DNA from: CAZEJK01 sp964512045
GTDB taxonomy: Bacteria > Acidobacteriota > Thermoanaerobaculia > Thermoanaerobaculales > Sulfomarinibacteraceae
NCBI GenBank assembly: GCA_964512045.1
Contig: CAZEJK010000108.1
Span: 1-16,676 of the forward strand
Length of the DNA: 16,676 nucleotides
Reading direction: 5' to 3'
The first letter of the stretch is position 1. The number at the start of each line of letters is the position of its first letter. A program made the translations under genes and the position numbers. Below, piece by piece: positions 7,031 to 16,300 of the stretch. A model generated the notes under the pieces. That model was not told the DNA's origin and did not search any database. It saw only the letters and a program-made list of their open reading frames with translations.

Positions 7031-8605
7031 CTACAGCAGGTGCACAGCCCCCCAGTTATCGGCGGTCTCCTCGGCATGGTCACTCCGGTAGACGGCCACC
7101 GCCGCGGGCAGGGAGTCCAGAATATCCGAGGCCACGACGCCATCCTCGCCGAGCTCCTCGGCGGCGATGTCGCCGGCGAGGCCGTGCACCAGCACACCTG
7201 CTCGAGCTGCCTCCAGGACATCGAGCCCAAGACCGTACATGGCAGCGATCGTACCGGTGAGCACGTCTCCGGAGCCGGCGGTGCCCATACCACAGTTTCC
7301 GGTCACGTTGATCCGGACATCACCGTCGGGCGACGCGATCAGCGAGTGGGCGCCCTTGAGCACGACGATGGCGCCGGTGTCACGGGCCAGGCCCATCGCC
7401 GCCGCGATCGGATCGGCCACGACCTCAGCTACCGAGACGCCGCGTAACCGCGCCATCTCTCCCGGATGCGGCGTCAGCACCGTCGGTTGGTCGCGATCGG
7501 TGATCAGACCGAGGTTGCCCACGAGAGCAGAGAGGCCATCGCCGTCCAGCAGAGCCGGCGCCTCGAGGTGGGCCACGAGCCAGCGCACCAGCTCGGTGGT
7601 CTCGGAGTCGAGTGACAGCCCCGGGCCCACAACAGCGAAGTCGACCGAGCCGCCGAGCTCCGCGAGCCGCTCGCCGGCGGACCGCGCCAGGCTTCCCTGC
7701 TGCGTGGACGGCATCGGTTGGAACACGATCTCCGAGCCGGGCGCTGCCAGGTGGGGCACCACCACGTCCGGCGCTGCCAGGCGCACGTAGCCGCCACCCG
7801 CCCTGAGGACCGCGCCCGAGGCCAGCACCGGCGCGCCGTAGTAGCTCGCTGCTCCCGCCACCACCAGCACATCGCCGAACGTCCCCTTGTGCCCGTGCGC
7901 CGGTCGCGGCGGCAGAGCCGCTGGCAGATTCAGCGCGACCGATATTCCTGCCGAAGCGACCAGCTCCGGCGAGAACGAGATCGGCGTCACCCACAGCTCG
8001 CCGCACTGGCCAGCACCCGGGTACAGGAAGCTCCCGCGCTTCGGAAGACCGAACGTCACCGTGTGCTCGGCACGAACCGCACGGCCGCAGATCTCGCCAG
8101 TGTTACCGTTCACGCCGGACGGGATGTCAACGCTCACAACGGGACGACGACCCGCACACAGCATGTCGATCACGTCGGCTGCACGCCCCCGAACCTCGCC
8201 GCTGATCCCGGTTCCGAGCACGGCGTCGATGACCACGTGGGCCCGGTGCAGCATCGATGGAAGATCGTCAGGGTTGCCGTCGACGTGAACGGGCACCCCG
8301 CAAGCGGAGGCCATCTCGTAGTTCAAGCGTGACGTCTCGCCGAGACGATCCACCGGACCGAGGAGGAGCACCTCGGGAACGCCCCCGGAGGCCTTGAGCA
8401 ACCGCGCCGACGCCAGCCCGTCGCCACCGTTGTTGCCGGTACCACACACGACGGTGAACCGCCGGTCGGCAACACCGTACACCTCGCGGATCACCCGGTA
8501 GACGCCGTTGGCGGCGTTCTCCATCAGCAGCGGCTCCGGAACTCCCAGCTCGGAGACCGCCCGCTGATCCAGCTGTCGCATCTCGTCCACAGTGCTCACG
8601 CGCAT
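7031..8605 (-). CDS. nnrD: Bifunctional NAD(P)H-hydrate epimerase / ADP-dependent NAD(P)H-hydrate dehydratase
   Basis: The 524-residue protein fuses the two NAD(P)HX repair activities. Residues 1-220 are the YjeF_N epimerase, with LLMENAANG (26-34) and the GTGNNGGDG phosphate-binding loop (55-63). The rest is the ribokinase-like dehydratase, with LTPHPGEM and GTAGSGDVLTG (441-451), where D447 is the expected catalytic aspartate. Together they interconvert the R and S forms of hydrated NADH/NADPH and dehydrate the S form using ADP, repairing damaged cofactor in the cytoplasm. I chose ATG 8605 because AGGAGGT lies 4 nt upstream; an in-frame ATG at 8623 lacks this. The gene is alone on its strand, convergent with the hydroxylase operon and divergent from the DUF1573 gene. 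Length and motifs look intact. Confidence 0.97.
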   Translation of the reverse strand: MRVSTVDEMRQLDQRAVSELGVPEPLLMENAANGVYRVIREVYGVADRRFTVVCGTGNNGGDGLASARLLKASGGVPEVLLLGPVDRLGETSRLNYEMASACGVPVHVDGNPDDLPSMLHRAHVVIDAVLGTGISGEVRGRAADVIDMLCAGRRPVVSVDIPSGVNGNTGEICGRAVRAEHTVTFGLPKRGSFLYPGAGQCGELWVTPISFSPELVASAGISVALNLPAALPPRPAHGHKGTFGDVLVVAGAASYYGAPVLASGAVLRAGGGYVRLAAPDVVVPHLAAPGSEIVFQPMPSTQQGSLARSAGERLAELGGSVDFAVVGPGLSLDSETTELVRWLVAHLEAPALLDGDGLSALVGNLGLITDRDQPTVLTPHPGEMARLRGVSVAEVVADPIAAAMGLARDTGAIVVLKGAHSLIASPDGDVRINVTGNCGMGTAGSGDVLTGTIAAMYGLGLDVLEAARAGVLVHGLAGDIAAEELGEDGVVASDILDSLPAAVAVYRSDHAEETADNWGAVHLL

Positions 8606-8704
8606 GGTCACCTCCTCGAGCATTGTGGCACGTCATGTCGAGCCGCCGGTCGCTTTCACCTCCGCTCCCCGGGACAGGAGGAGTGCGGTACCATCAACCA
8701 AGAA

Positions 8705-8721
8705 GGCGCCGACGCGGCGCC
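8705..8721 (+). repeat. GGCGCC hairpin abutting a ribosome-binding site
   Basis: GGCGCC (8705-8710), five bases, then GGCGCC (8716-8721) form a perfect 6-bp G/C stem. Its last base is immediately followed by AGGAGG (8722-8727), the ribosome-binding site of the DUF1573-like gene. It could hinder or position the ribosome. Whether it is more than chance in GC-rich DNA cannot be judged here. Confidence 0.4.
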
Positions 8722-8732
8722 AGGAGGTTCGT

Positions 8733-9461
8733 ATGCAGCAGCACGTTCAGCTCACACAGCGGCTCGCGATGATCGCAGGCATCGTGGTCGCCACGATCCT
8801 CGCGGGTCCGGCGACGGCCGAAGAGGCGACGTTCAATCAGACGATCTCCACCGACAGCATCCCGCCATCGGTGACCCAGCAGTGCGGCACGATCACGGAG
8901 GGCACGGAGGTCGTGCTCACCGTCACGATCACGAACCCGAGCACGAAGCCGTTCCATCTCGGCACGGTTCAGTCGTTGTGCGCGTGCATGACCGCCGAGC
9001 CGTCGGCCACGACCATCGCCCCCAGCGGCAGTGCGACCATCACGCTCCGCCTGGAGACCGAAGGGTATAGCGGTCCGACGCAGGAATCCGCGCTCGTACA
9101 ATGGGTGGACAGCTCGGTCGCGGTCACGCGGATCAACCTCGAGCTCACCGTCCAGCCCGTACTGGAGGTCACACCCCGACGGTTGGTACGGTTCCGTACA
9201 GACGCCGGCACGGCGGCCACCGAGGAGATCCGGATCCGCACGCCCGACGGCAGTCCGTTCGCGCTCCTCGCCGTCGAGCCGAGCAGCGACATCCTCTCCG
9301 TTTCGCACACGGAGCAGGCGGACGGCTACGCGATCAGCATCACCGTGTCCGATCAGGCTCCTCCCGGCATGCTGCGCGAGAGCATCACCGTGAGGACCGA
9401 CCTCGCAACGATGCCGGAGCTCGTGGTGAAGGTCACCGGCGTGGTCCGGTCGAGCGATTGA
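8733..9461 (+). CDS. Sec-exported DUF1573-like protein
   Basis: The 242-residue protein begins with a Sec signal peptide, with a hydrophobic core at about 12-25 and a probable signal peptidase I cut after ATA at residue 29. The mature part opens with an Ig-like domain of DUF1573 type: ITNPSTKPF, then the two-cysteine SLCACM (C83, C85) and a segment like IAPSGSATITL, matching the N-x4-P, C-x-C, I-x-PG-x-S layout of that family. A second beta-rich segment (VQPVLEVTPRRLVRFR onward) looks like another such domain without cysteines. DUF1573 proteins are extracytoplasmic and of unknown function. AGGAGG 5 nt before the ATG fixes the start; a longer frame from 8592 has no support. The flavoprotein gene follows after 28 bp. 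Confidence 0.85.
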   Translation: MQQHVQLTQRLAMIAGIVVATILAGPATAEEATFNQTISTDSIPPSVTQQCGTITEGTEVVLTVTITNPSTKPFHLGTVQSLCACMTAEPSATTIAPSGSATITLRLETEGYSGPTQESALVQWVDSSVAVTRINLELTVQPVLEVTPRRLVRFRTDAGTAATEEIRIRTPDGSPFALLAVEPSSDILSVSHTEQADGYAISITVSDQAPPGMLRESITVRTDLATMPELVVKVTGVVRSSD

Positions 9462-9489
9462 TCCGAATCGTGCAACGCATGGTGCGGCG

Positions 9490-10686
9490 GTGAGCGACCG
9501 ATCGGTCGACCTTCTCGTGGTCGGCGGCGGACCGGCCGGCCTGAGCGCTGCGGCGGCCGCCGCGCACCGCGGAGTCCACACCGTGGTGGTACACCGCGAC
9601 CGCGAGATCGGCCGACCCGTGCGCACCAGTGGCGGAAGCTGGCGCGGTGCGCTCACCCGGCTCGGCATTCCTGAGCACCTCTGGCACCCGGTCACCGATT
9701 TCCTGGTGGCAGGCCCCTCCACCCGGCACCGGGTCCGGTTCAATGACGAGCAGCCGGTTGTGCTCGATGTCACCCGAACCTACCAGTATCTCGCGGATCA
9801 AGCACGCACAGCCGGCGCCGAGATCCTGACCGAAACGCGGTGCACATCCGTACGCACCGCAGCTGACAGTCGTTGGCGCGTCACCCTGCAGCGCCCAGGT
9901 TGTCAGCAGGAGGTCACGACGCGCTGGATCGTCGATGGCAGCGGATGGCGACGCACGGTCCTGACGCTCCTCGACCATGAGGTCCCGTTCCCGAGGTTCG
10001 GCGTCGGGTGCGAGCACGAGCTGGCCACGAATCCAGAGGATGACAACGAGCTCTGCGTCGTGTTCCTCGGCGACCGCTGGGCGCCCTCCGGCTACGGCTG
10101 GGTGTTTCCCACCGGACGCGGCTCCGTGTGCGTCGGCGTCGGCGTGCTGCGCCCTGACACCGGCGCCTCGCCAGGCGTGCTGCTGCGCCAGTTCCTCTCC
10201 TCACCCCTCGCGCAGGAGCTGATGCTCACTCCCGATCAGACGGTCATCGATCGCCACGCCGGAATCATCCCGGCAAGCGGTCTCGCCCGGAGGTTCGTGT
10301 TTCCAGGCGTCGTCGCCGTAGGTGACGCAGCCGGCCAGGCGTTGCCGCTCGTCGGGGAAGGGATCCGGTTCGCGATCCTCAGCGGTCAGATGGCGGGAAC
10401 GGGCGTGGCAGCATGCATCGCTGGTACGGCCACGGCTCAGTCAGCGTTCGCGCCGTACCGCAGGTGGTGGCGCCGACAACGCGCCCGGTTCGCCCTCGCC
10501 CAGGCCGTCAACCTGCGCCTGGCGCGGTTCTCCGATCGCTCCTGGGACGCTGGGGTGCAGGCTCTCCAACGACTCGACGGCGATGGGGTGGCACGGGTAC
10601 TCCGTCTCGAACCGACGGTTGCGGATCTCTTCCGGCTGGGACCAGGGACACTGCTCAAGACTGTCAGATCCCTGCTCACGGGATGA
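9490..10686 (+). CDS. FAD-dependent oxidoreductase, geranylgeranyl-reductase/FixC-like
   Basis: The 398-residue product has the Rossmann FAD motif GGGPAGLSAA (12-21) and the second FAD motif VVAVGDAAGQALPLVGEG, with GDAAG starting at 278. This layout is typical of the geranylgeranyl reductase, FixC and lycopene cyclase group. Members reduce isoprenoid chains of lipids or quinones, or act in electron transfer. The substrate cannot be named. The C-terminal 90 residues are rich in Arg and Trp/Leu, which could suit membrane association. The start is GTG 9490 with only a weak ribosome-binding site, 28 bp after the DUF1573-like gene, so translation may depend on the upstream gene. An ATG at 9479 is out of frame and ends after four codons. 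The gene converges on the acyltransferase gene with a 24-bp gap. Confidence 0.88.
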   Translation: MSDRSVDLLVVGGGPAGLSAAAAAAHRGVHTVVVHRDREIGRPVRTSGGSWRGALTRLGIPEHLWHPVTDFLVAGPSTRHRVRFNDEQPVVLDVTRTYQYLADQARTAGAEILTETRCTSVRTAADSRWRVTLQRPGCQQEVTTRWIVDGSGWRRTVLTLLDHEVPFPRFGVGCEHELATNPEDDNELCVVFLGDRWAPSGYGWVFPTGRGSVCVGVGVLRPDTGASPGVLLRQFLSSPLAQELMLTPDQTVIDRHAGIIPASGLARRFVFPGVVAVGDAAGQALPLVGEGIRFAILSGQMAGTGVAACIAGTATAQSAFAPYRRWWRRQRARFALAQAVNLRLARFSDRSWDAGVQALQRLDGDGVARVLRLEPTVADLFRLGPGTLLKTVRSLLTG

Positions 10687-10710
10687 GCTCCGGATCACTC
10701 CCCCGGCGCG

Positions 10711-11301
10711 CTACGCTGCCGGCTTGCTGACGACGCCTTCCTCGTCACGGAGCCGGACCGGACCGAACCCTCCAGGATACTTGGCTGAGGCCCGCGTCAT
10801 CAGTGCCGAGCGGATCATATCCATGTCGTCGGAAACGTCGCCGGTGGGATACAGCGTAACGGCAAACCCAGCCGTCCGTCGCTCGTAGTTCACGAAACCC
10901 AGCACGATCGGAACACCAGCGGCCTGGGCAATCCGGTAGAAGCCGGACTTCCAATACCCTGCCCGGCTCCTGGTTCCTTCTGGACAGATCGCGATCACCA
11001 GCTGGTCGGCCGTACGAAACCGTGCTGCGAGATCCTCCACGGCCCGTTCGGCTCTGCTCCTGTCCACCGAAACCCCGCCCAACCAGCGCATGACCGGACC
11101 GAACGGTCCCTCGAACAACGTGTGCTTCCCGATCCAGGAGAGGCGCACGCCGCAGGCCATCGTGACAAGCAACAGAACCACCAGGTCCCAGTTGGAGGTG
11201 TGCGGAGCGCACGCCAGCACATAACGGTGCTCCGACGGCCGCTGGCCAACGCAACGCCAACCGAAGCACCACAAGATCCACCGAGCCAGTCGAGCCTTCA
11301 C
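10711..11301 (-). CDS. PlsC-type glycerophospholipid acyltransferase
   Basis: The 196-residue product has the acyltransferase catalytic motif H34-x4-D39 (HTSNWD) and the glycerophosphate-binding block PEGTRSR (107-113). It also has the intermediate block GPFGPVMRWLGGVSVDR. Enzymes of this family acylate lysophosphatidic acid or related acceptors at the inner membrane. The short length and early start of the motif suggest a minimal PlsC. I chose GTG 11301 because GAGGAGG lies 5 nt upstream; a longer frame starting at 11442 would add 47 low-complexity residues and overlap the sirtuin gene's end. It lies 137 bp downstream of the sirtuin on the same strand, so co-transcription is possible but not certain. 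Acyl acceptor is unknown. Confidence 0.92.
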   Translation of the reverse strand: MKARLARWILWCFGWRCVGQRPSEHRYVLACAPHTSNWDLVVLLLVTMACGVRLSWIGKHTLFEGPFGPVMRWLGGVSVDRSRAERAVEDLAARFRTADQLVIAICPEGTRSRAGYWKSGFYRIAQAAGVPIVLGFVNYERRTAGFAVTLYPTGDVSDDMDMIRSALMTRASAKYPGGFGPVRLRDEEGVVSKPAA

Positions 11302-11415
11302 CAGCACCTCCTCAACCAGTCTGCCACCGGAAAGCGCGCAGACGCGGCGAGTCATCCCGGGATGGCTCAACTGTGACCGAACGCTGACATTGGGCAGATC
11401 ACACGCGCGGACCGG

Positions 11416-11435
11416 CCTCGCGTTGGCCCGCGAGG
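11416..11435 (-). terminator. GC-rich hairpin just after the sirtuin stop codon
   Basis: CCTCGCG (11416-11422) and CGCGAGG (11429-11435) form a perfect 7-bp stem with a 6-nt loop, 3 nt after the sirtuin TGA on the minus strand. No U-tract follows. It may mark 3'-end formation between the sirtuin and the acyltransferase, or stabilise the upstream message. It shares no sequence with the two-stem elements elsewhere in the window. Confidence 0.4.
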
Positions 11436-11438
11436 GTA

Positions 11439-12188
11439 TCACTCCAGATCGAGGTGCTCGGCCACCTGGCTGAAGTAGCTGTCCAGATCCACCTCGACCA
11501 GATGGACCCGCTCCGATCGGCGGATGGCAGCTGGCCCCTGGTTCACCACGACCACAGTCCCGCGCGCATAGGACGGCAAGAACGCCGCCGGGTACACGGT
11601 CAGTGATGAACCAAGCACCAGGAGCAGATCCGAGCGCGACACCGCCTCGGCGGCCGCCTCCAGCTGGTACACCGGCTCACCGAAGAACACGACATCCGGC
11701 TTGATCACCCCGCCACAGGTGCATCGAGGCACGTCGGCGGCCTCCAGCAGCATCCGAACCTGGTCCAGCGCGTACTCCCGGCCACATTGCAGACAATGGC
11801 TCGTCCAGTAGTCGCCGTGGATCGAGAGCACCCGCCGAGAGCCGGCACGCTGGTGGAGTGGGTCGACGTTCTGCGTGATCAGAGCCTCGATCATGCCAGC
11901 GGCCTCGAGCCGCGCGAGGAACCTATGGGTCAGCGTCGGTTCGAGCCCGTCGATCACTCCGAGAAAGTCTCTGGTGAACTCGAAAAACGGCAATGGATCC
12001 CGCCGAAATGCGGCAATATCGAACACCGCGTCGGGATCGTATCGGCGTGTGACATACAGCCCTTGCGGTCCACGAAAGTCCGGAATGCCCGCTGCCGTGG
12101 AGACCCCCGCCCCGGTCAAGGTCACGGTACAGGACGAGCTCTCGAGAGCGCGTGCGCACGCTTCAGGCGTGAACGTTCCGTCCGCCAT
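11439..12188 (-). CDS. cobB: Sirtuin, NAD-dependent protein deacylase
   Basis: The 249-residue protein has all core sirtuin motifs: GAGVSTAAGIPDFRG (26-40) for NAD binding, TQNVDPLHQRAGS (105-117), catalytic H124 in IHGDY, and a zinc site from C132/C135 (CLQC) and C156/C158 (CTCGG). It also has KPDVVFFGE and LGSSLTVYP. It removes acyl groups from lysines using NAD+, releasing nicotinamide, in the cytoplasm. The second zinc pair is C-x-C instead of the usual C-x2-C, and TQNID-G-LH is TQNVD-P-LH, both variants seen in parts of the family. I chose ATG 12188 because GGGAGG lies 5 nt upstream; an ATG at 12209 is weaker. It is divergent from the receiver-kinase gene. Acyl specificity cannot be read. 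Confidence 0.95.
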   Translation of the reverse strand: MADGTFTPEACARALESSSCTVTLTGAGVSTAAGIPDFRGPQGLYVTRRYDPDAVFDIAAFRRDPLPFFEFTRDFLGVIDGLEPTLTHRFLARLEAAGMIEALITQNVDPLHQRAGSRRVLSIHGDYWTSHCLQCGREYALDQVRMLLEAADVPRCTCGGVIKPDVVFFGEPVYQLEAAAEAVSRSDLLLVLGSSLTVYPAAFLPSYARGTVVVVNQGPAAIRRSERVHLVEVDLDSYFSQVAEHLDLE

Positions 12189-12207
12189 CTCCGCCTCCCG
12201 ACCTCCC

Positions 12208-12213
12208 ATTGTA
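12208..12213 (-). promoter_or_regulatory. Possible -10 element for the sirtuin gene
   Basis: The minus strand reads TACAAT (five of six to TATAAT) ending 19 nt before the sirtuin ATG. Transcription would start near 12201 and give a leader of only about 13 nt that still includes GGGAGG. No good -35 hexamer is found at the usual distance, so confidence is low. Confidence 0.3.
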
Positions 12214-12248
12214 CCGCCCTGCCGTGTTACCGAGCGCCTCCGGTCTGC

Positions 12249-12277
12249 TTGAGCACCTGCTCCGAGCGGGCTATCAT
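12249..12277 (+). promoter_or_regulatory. Predicted sigma70-type promoter for the partner-switch operon
   Basis: TTGAGC (12249-12254) and TATCAT (12272-12277) are separated by exactly 17 bp and match the -35 and -10 consensus at four and five of six positions. Transcription would start near 12284, leaving a leader of roughly 70 nt before ATG 12353. It is the best promoter I see in the window. Confidence 0.55.
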
Positions 12278-12352
12278 CGCCGCAACGTCCACCCGAGACG
12301 GGCTCGCGCGACGGAGACCGTACGGGCATCAGGCCGGGCCGGAGGATGCTGC

Positions 12353-13267
12353 ATGTCCAGTGACAGTCCGCGACTTCTCGTCGTCGATGATGATCCCTCG
12401 AGCGTCGACCTCATCATCGCCCACCTTGAGGAGTTCGGCTACGAGTTCACCGCAGCGTACAACGGTGCAGAGGCCTGGACCATCCTGAATGAGCATCCAG
12501 CCGACACATTCGACTGCATCCTGCTCGATCGCAACATGCCGAAGATGGACGGTATCCAGCTCCTCGAGACGATCAAGCGCGACGACGAGCTCGCCTCCAT
12601 CCCGGTCATCTTGCAGACCGCGCTGAACGATCGAGAGGAGATCTTGGAGGGCATTCACGCCGGGGCCTTCTACTACCTCACCAAGCCGCTCCAGCGGGAG
12701 ATGCTGGTATCGATCACCAAGGCCGCTGTGGACGACCGTGCCCTGTACCGCTCGATGCAGCAGCAGCTGAGCGAGGACGCGGGAATGCTCGCCATGATGA
12801 CCGACGGGGTCTTCGAGTATCGGACGATCGAGGAGGCGACGCATCTCGGCACCTTCCTGGCCAAGGCCTCACCCGACCCCGAGCGAGTCGTCATCGGTCT
12901 CAGCGAGCTTCTGTTCAACGCCGTCGAGCATGGAAACCTGGAGATCACCTACGAGGAGAAGTCGGCACTGGGTGACCATCGCTCGTTGGTCGCCGAGGTC
13001 GAGCGCCGGCTCCGTCTGCCAGAGTATGCGAACCGAGTCGCACGGGTCCGCTTCCAACGGTACGATGACACGATCCAGATCGCGATCGAGGATGAAGGCC
13101 CCGGGTTCGACCCCGAGCCCTACCTCTCGATCGATCCGAACCGGGTGTTCGACACCCACGGTCGCGGGATCGCTCTGGCGCGATTGATGAGCTTCGATGC
13201 CCTCAGCTACGATCACGGCGGCCGGCGGGCCGTTGCCACCATCCAGCTGACTGGGTACGGATCGTGA
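12353..13267 (+). CDS. Response-regulator receiver fused to RsbW-type HATPase (anti-sigma/serine kinase-like)
   Basis: The 304-residue protein has an N-terminal receiver domain (1-122), with acidic pocket D12-D14, phosphoacceptor D59 in LLDRNMPKMDG and a conserved lysine in YYLTKPL. After a helical linker comes a GHKL ATPase of the HATPase_c_2/RsbW kind, with N-box E185-LLF-N189-AVEHG, ATP-lid motif DEGPGF (247-252) and HGRGIALARLMS. There is no histidine-phosphorylation domain, so it is not an ordinary histidine kinase. RsbW-type proteins phosphorylate a STAS-domain antagonist or bind a sigma factor. Here phosphorylation of D59 probably tunes that activity. GGAGG lies 7 nt before the ATG. 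The next gene encodes the opposing SpoIIE phosphatase. Neither the cognate histidine kinase nor the STAS target is in the window. Confidence 0.92.
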   Translation: MSSDSPRLLVVDDDPSSVDLIIAHLEEFGYEFTAAYNGAEAWTILNEHPADTFDCILLDRNMPKMDGIQLLETIKRDDELASIPVILQTALNDREEILEGIHAGAFYYLTKPLQREMLVSITKAAVDDRALYRSMQQQLSEDAGMLAMMTDGVFEYRTIEEATHLGTFLAKASPDPERVVIGLSELLFNAVEHGNLEITYEEKSALGDHRSLVAEVERRLRLPEYANRVARVRFQRYDDTIQIAIEDEGPGFDPEPYLSIDPNRVFDTHGRGIALARLMSFDALSYDHGGRRAVATIQLTGYGS

Positions 13268-13335
13268 CCTCGGGTTGCACTCCAGATTCTGCAGAACCTC
13301 GCCCTCGGAGTACCGTACAACGAGGTGGAACCGCA

Positions 13336-16300
13336 GTGCAGGAGCTGGCTGTTTTGTGCGAAGGCGGGTCGCGGATCGCTCGCGCTGCCCCTCGGCAGCC
13401 CAGGCTTCGTGCGTCCGTGTCGCTGACGATCTGTCTGCTCCTGATCTGTCTGGCTGCGAGGAGCACGACCGCACGCACCCGAGAGACGGAACGTGGCGTT
13501 CCGTACCTCACGAACTACGAGCCGAAGATCGACAATGAGTCGATCGGCTACCAGAACTGGGCCGCGGTCCAGGACCCCCGCGGGGTCATGTACTTCGGGA
13601 ACACCGCCGGGGTCGTCGAGTACGACGGCGTCGAGTGGCGCCTCCTGTCTCTTCCCGGGCGATCCACCGTGCGCTCGCTCGCGGTGGACGCTCAGGGCAC
13701 CGTGTTTGTCGGAGGCCAGGGGACCTTTGGTTTTCTGGCACCGGGCCCCCGCGGAGCGCTCACCTACATCCCGCTCGAGCAGAGAGTCGCAGATGAAGAC
13801 CGCCACTTCGCAGACGTGTGGAAGGTGCACGTTCGACGCGACGGAGTGTACTTCCAGACGTTTTCCCATCTGTTCCGTTGGGATGGCACGGCGGTGACAT
13901 CGCTGCGTGCAGAGCCGCAGCTGCACTTCTCCTTTGCAGACAACAACGAGCTCTACGTCAAGCAAGACGGTGTGGGATTGCTCAAGGTGGCGGGCGATGA
14001 GCTGAGGCCGGTGGCCGGTGGTGGGGAGTTCGCCGACGATCGTGTGTACACGATCCTGCCGCTCGGCGAGAACAGCGTGCTGGTGGGAACCAGAGAGCGG
14101 GGCCTGTGGCGGCTGCACCGAGATGGCAGCGCCGAGCCTTTTGCGACCGAGGCGGACCGGTATCTGGCCGAGAACCAGCTGTACCACGGAGTGCTCCTGC
14201 ATAGCGGCTGGATGGCACTGGCCACGTTGCGCGGCGGAACGGTCATCATCGACCGCGAAGGCTCGTTGCAGGAGATTCTCGATCGCCGGATCGGGCTGCA
14301 GGACTCCACCGTCACATCGGTGTTCGTGGATCGAGACGGCGGGCTCTGGATGACCATGGATCGCAACGTCTCCCGGGTGGAGACTCCGGCTCAACTGAGC
14401 ACCTACTCCGAGCGCAATGGCCTCGTCGGCGCCGTCCAGTCGATTCTTCGCCACGACGGCCAGCTCTACGTGGCCACCACCCAGGGTGTCTACAGGCTTC
14501 GCCCGCCCGCCACTGACAGCGGCACCGCCCCATCGGTGGTTCCGAGCTTCACGCCAATCAACGACATCGCAACGCAAAGCTGGAAGCTGGTATCTGTCGG
14601 AGCCACCGTGCTCGCCGCCACGAACGATGGTGTCTACGCGATCCGCGGATCGCGTGCCCGTCGCATCAGCACGGACAAGGCACTGACTCTCCTCCCGTCC
14701 CGACTCCATCCAGAGCGCGTCTACGTGGGTCTGTTCGACGGTCTTGCAACTGTCGAGCGAGATGGCTCGGGAAGATGGGTGCGAGGTACGGTGATCGACG
14801 CGGTCGACGATCAGGTTCGGACCATCGCCGAGCACGCGAACGGGGCCCTCTGGCTTGGAGTGCTGTACCGAGGGCTGCTGCGGGTCGAAGAAACTGCAGC
14901 CGGCAGCTGGACTGCGCAGCCACTGACCAATGAAGCATCGGCGCTTCCCCCAGGCTACGGACGTGCTCGGGTCTTCTCCGCTGGCGAGGAGATCCTCGTC
15001 GGAACCGACATCGGTCTGTACCGCGTTGACGATGCCACCCGCTCTCTCCAGCGCGAGCCCTCCTCGGCAGACCGGCTCGAGATCTCCTGGGAGCACAGGC
15101 TCGCGAACGAACGACACGATCAGATCTGGCTCGTGTCCGGCGCAGGCAGCGGAGTCGGCGCGGCGCTCCGACGGCCAGACGGATCATTCTACTGGGAGTA
15201 CATGCCGTTCGACCGGATTCCAGCCAGAACCGTCTGGGAGGTATTGGCCGAACCGGACGGTGTCGTTTGGTTCGGAACCTCCACCGGTTTGATCCGATTC
15301 GCACCGGATGTCGTCGCTCCATCGGAAAAGCAGCGCTCCACGCTGATCCGATCGGTCACCGCACCGGGTCCGACGCCGGTGTTTCGGGGGGTTCATGTCG
15401 GACCGAACGGCGAGGCCCGAACGACCCAGTACCTTCTCCCAAGTCTCCGGCCACACGCCAATGATCTCCGGTTCGAGTACGCTACGCCGTGCTACGGCGC
15501 TGAACGATCCATGCTCCACCAGACGCGGCTCCGCGGCTACGACACGGATTGGTCGGTGCTTTCAACCGACACCGTTCGCACCTACACCAATCTGCCGCCC
15601 GGCAGCTACACATTCCAGGCACGGGCGCAGGTGCACGGCGGCGGTCTCTCCGAGCCTGCCCAGTTCCGGTTCTCGATCCTGCCGCAGTGGTACCGCACAT
15701 GGTGGGCGCTGAGCCTGTTCGCTCTCCTTGGAGGCGCCGCCATCGTCGCCAGTGCCCATGCGTACGCGGTCTGGACCCGTCGCAGCGCCCACACCCAGGC
15801 CGAGCACCGCCGCAGAGCCTCCGAGCTGTGGCACGCCCGTCAGATTCAGCGCAACCTGCTCCCAAGCAGCCCGCCGGTGCTCGAACGCCTCGACATCGCT
15901 GCAGTCCACCTCACCGCAACGGAGGTCGGTGGGGACTACTACGACTTCTTCCCGCAAGACGATGGCACCCTGTTCGCAGCCATCGGCGACGCCACCGGCC
16001 ACGGCCTGGGGGCCGGTCTGATGGTCTCGGCAACCAAGACCGCCCTGCTAACCGTCAGCTCGAGCAGCCTCGAGAGCATCGCACATCAGCTCAACAAGGT
16101 GTTGCGTCAGGTACATCTCGGCAAACGTCTCAACATGGCATTGACTCTGCTCGCCCTCGATCCCGACGAAGGGGGAGCAGGCTTTCACCTGACCGCCTCT
16201 GGTGGCGGTATGGCGCCGATGTACATCCTGCGCAGCGATGGAACAGTGGACGAACGGATCGTCGCCGGCGTTCCTCTGGGTGCGCTCGATATCGCGGAGT

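Noticed and set aside
9479..9493. ATG at 9479 as the start of the flavoprotein or a leader peptide
   Set aside because: It is out of frame with the flavoprotein and stops after four codons, with no strong ribosome-binding site.
13213..15117. A 634-residue minus-strand open frame
   Set aside because: It is antisense to the sensor-phosphatase gene, whose domains are unmistakable in the plus frame. Its residues look like shadow composition, with no recognised motif.
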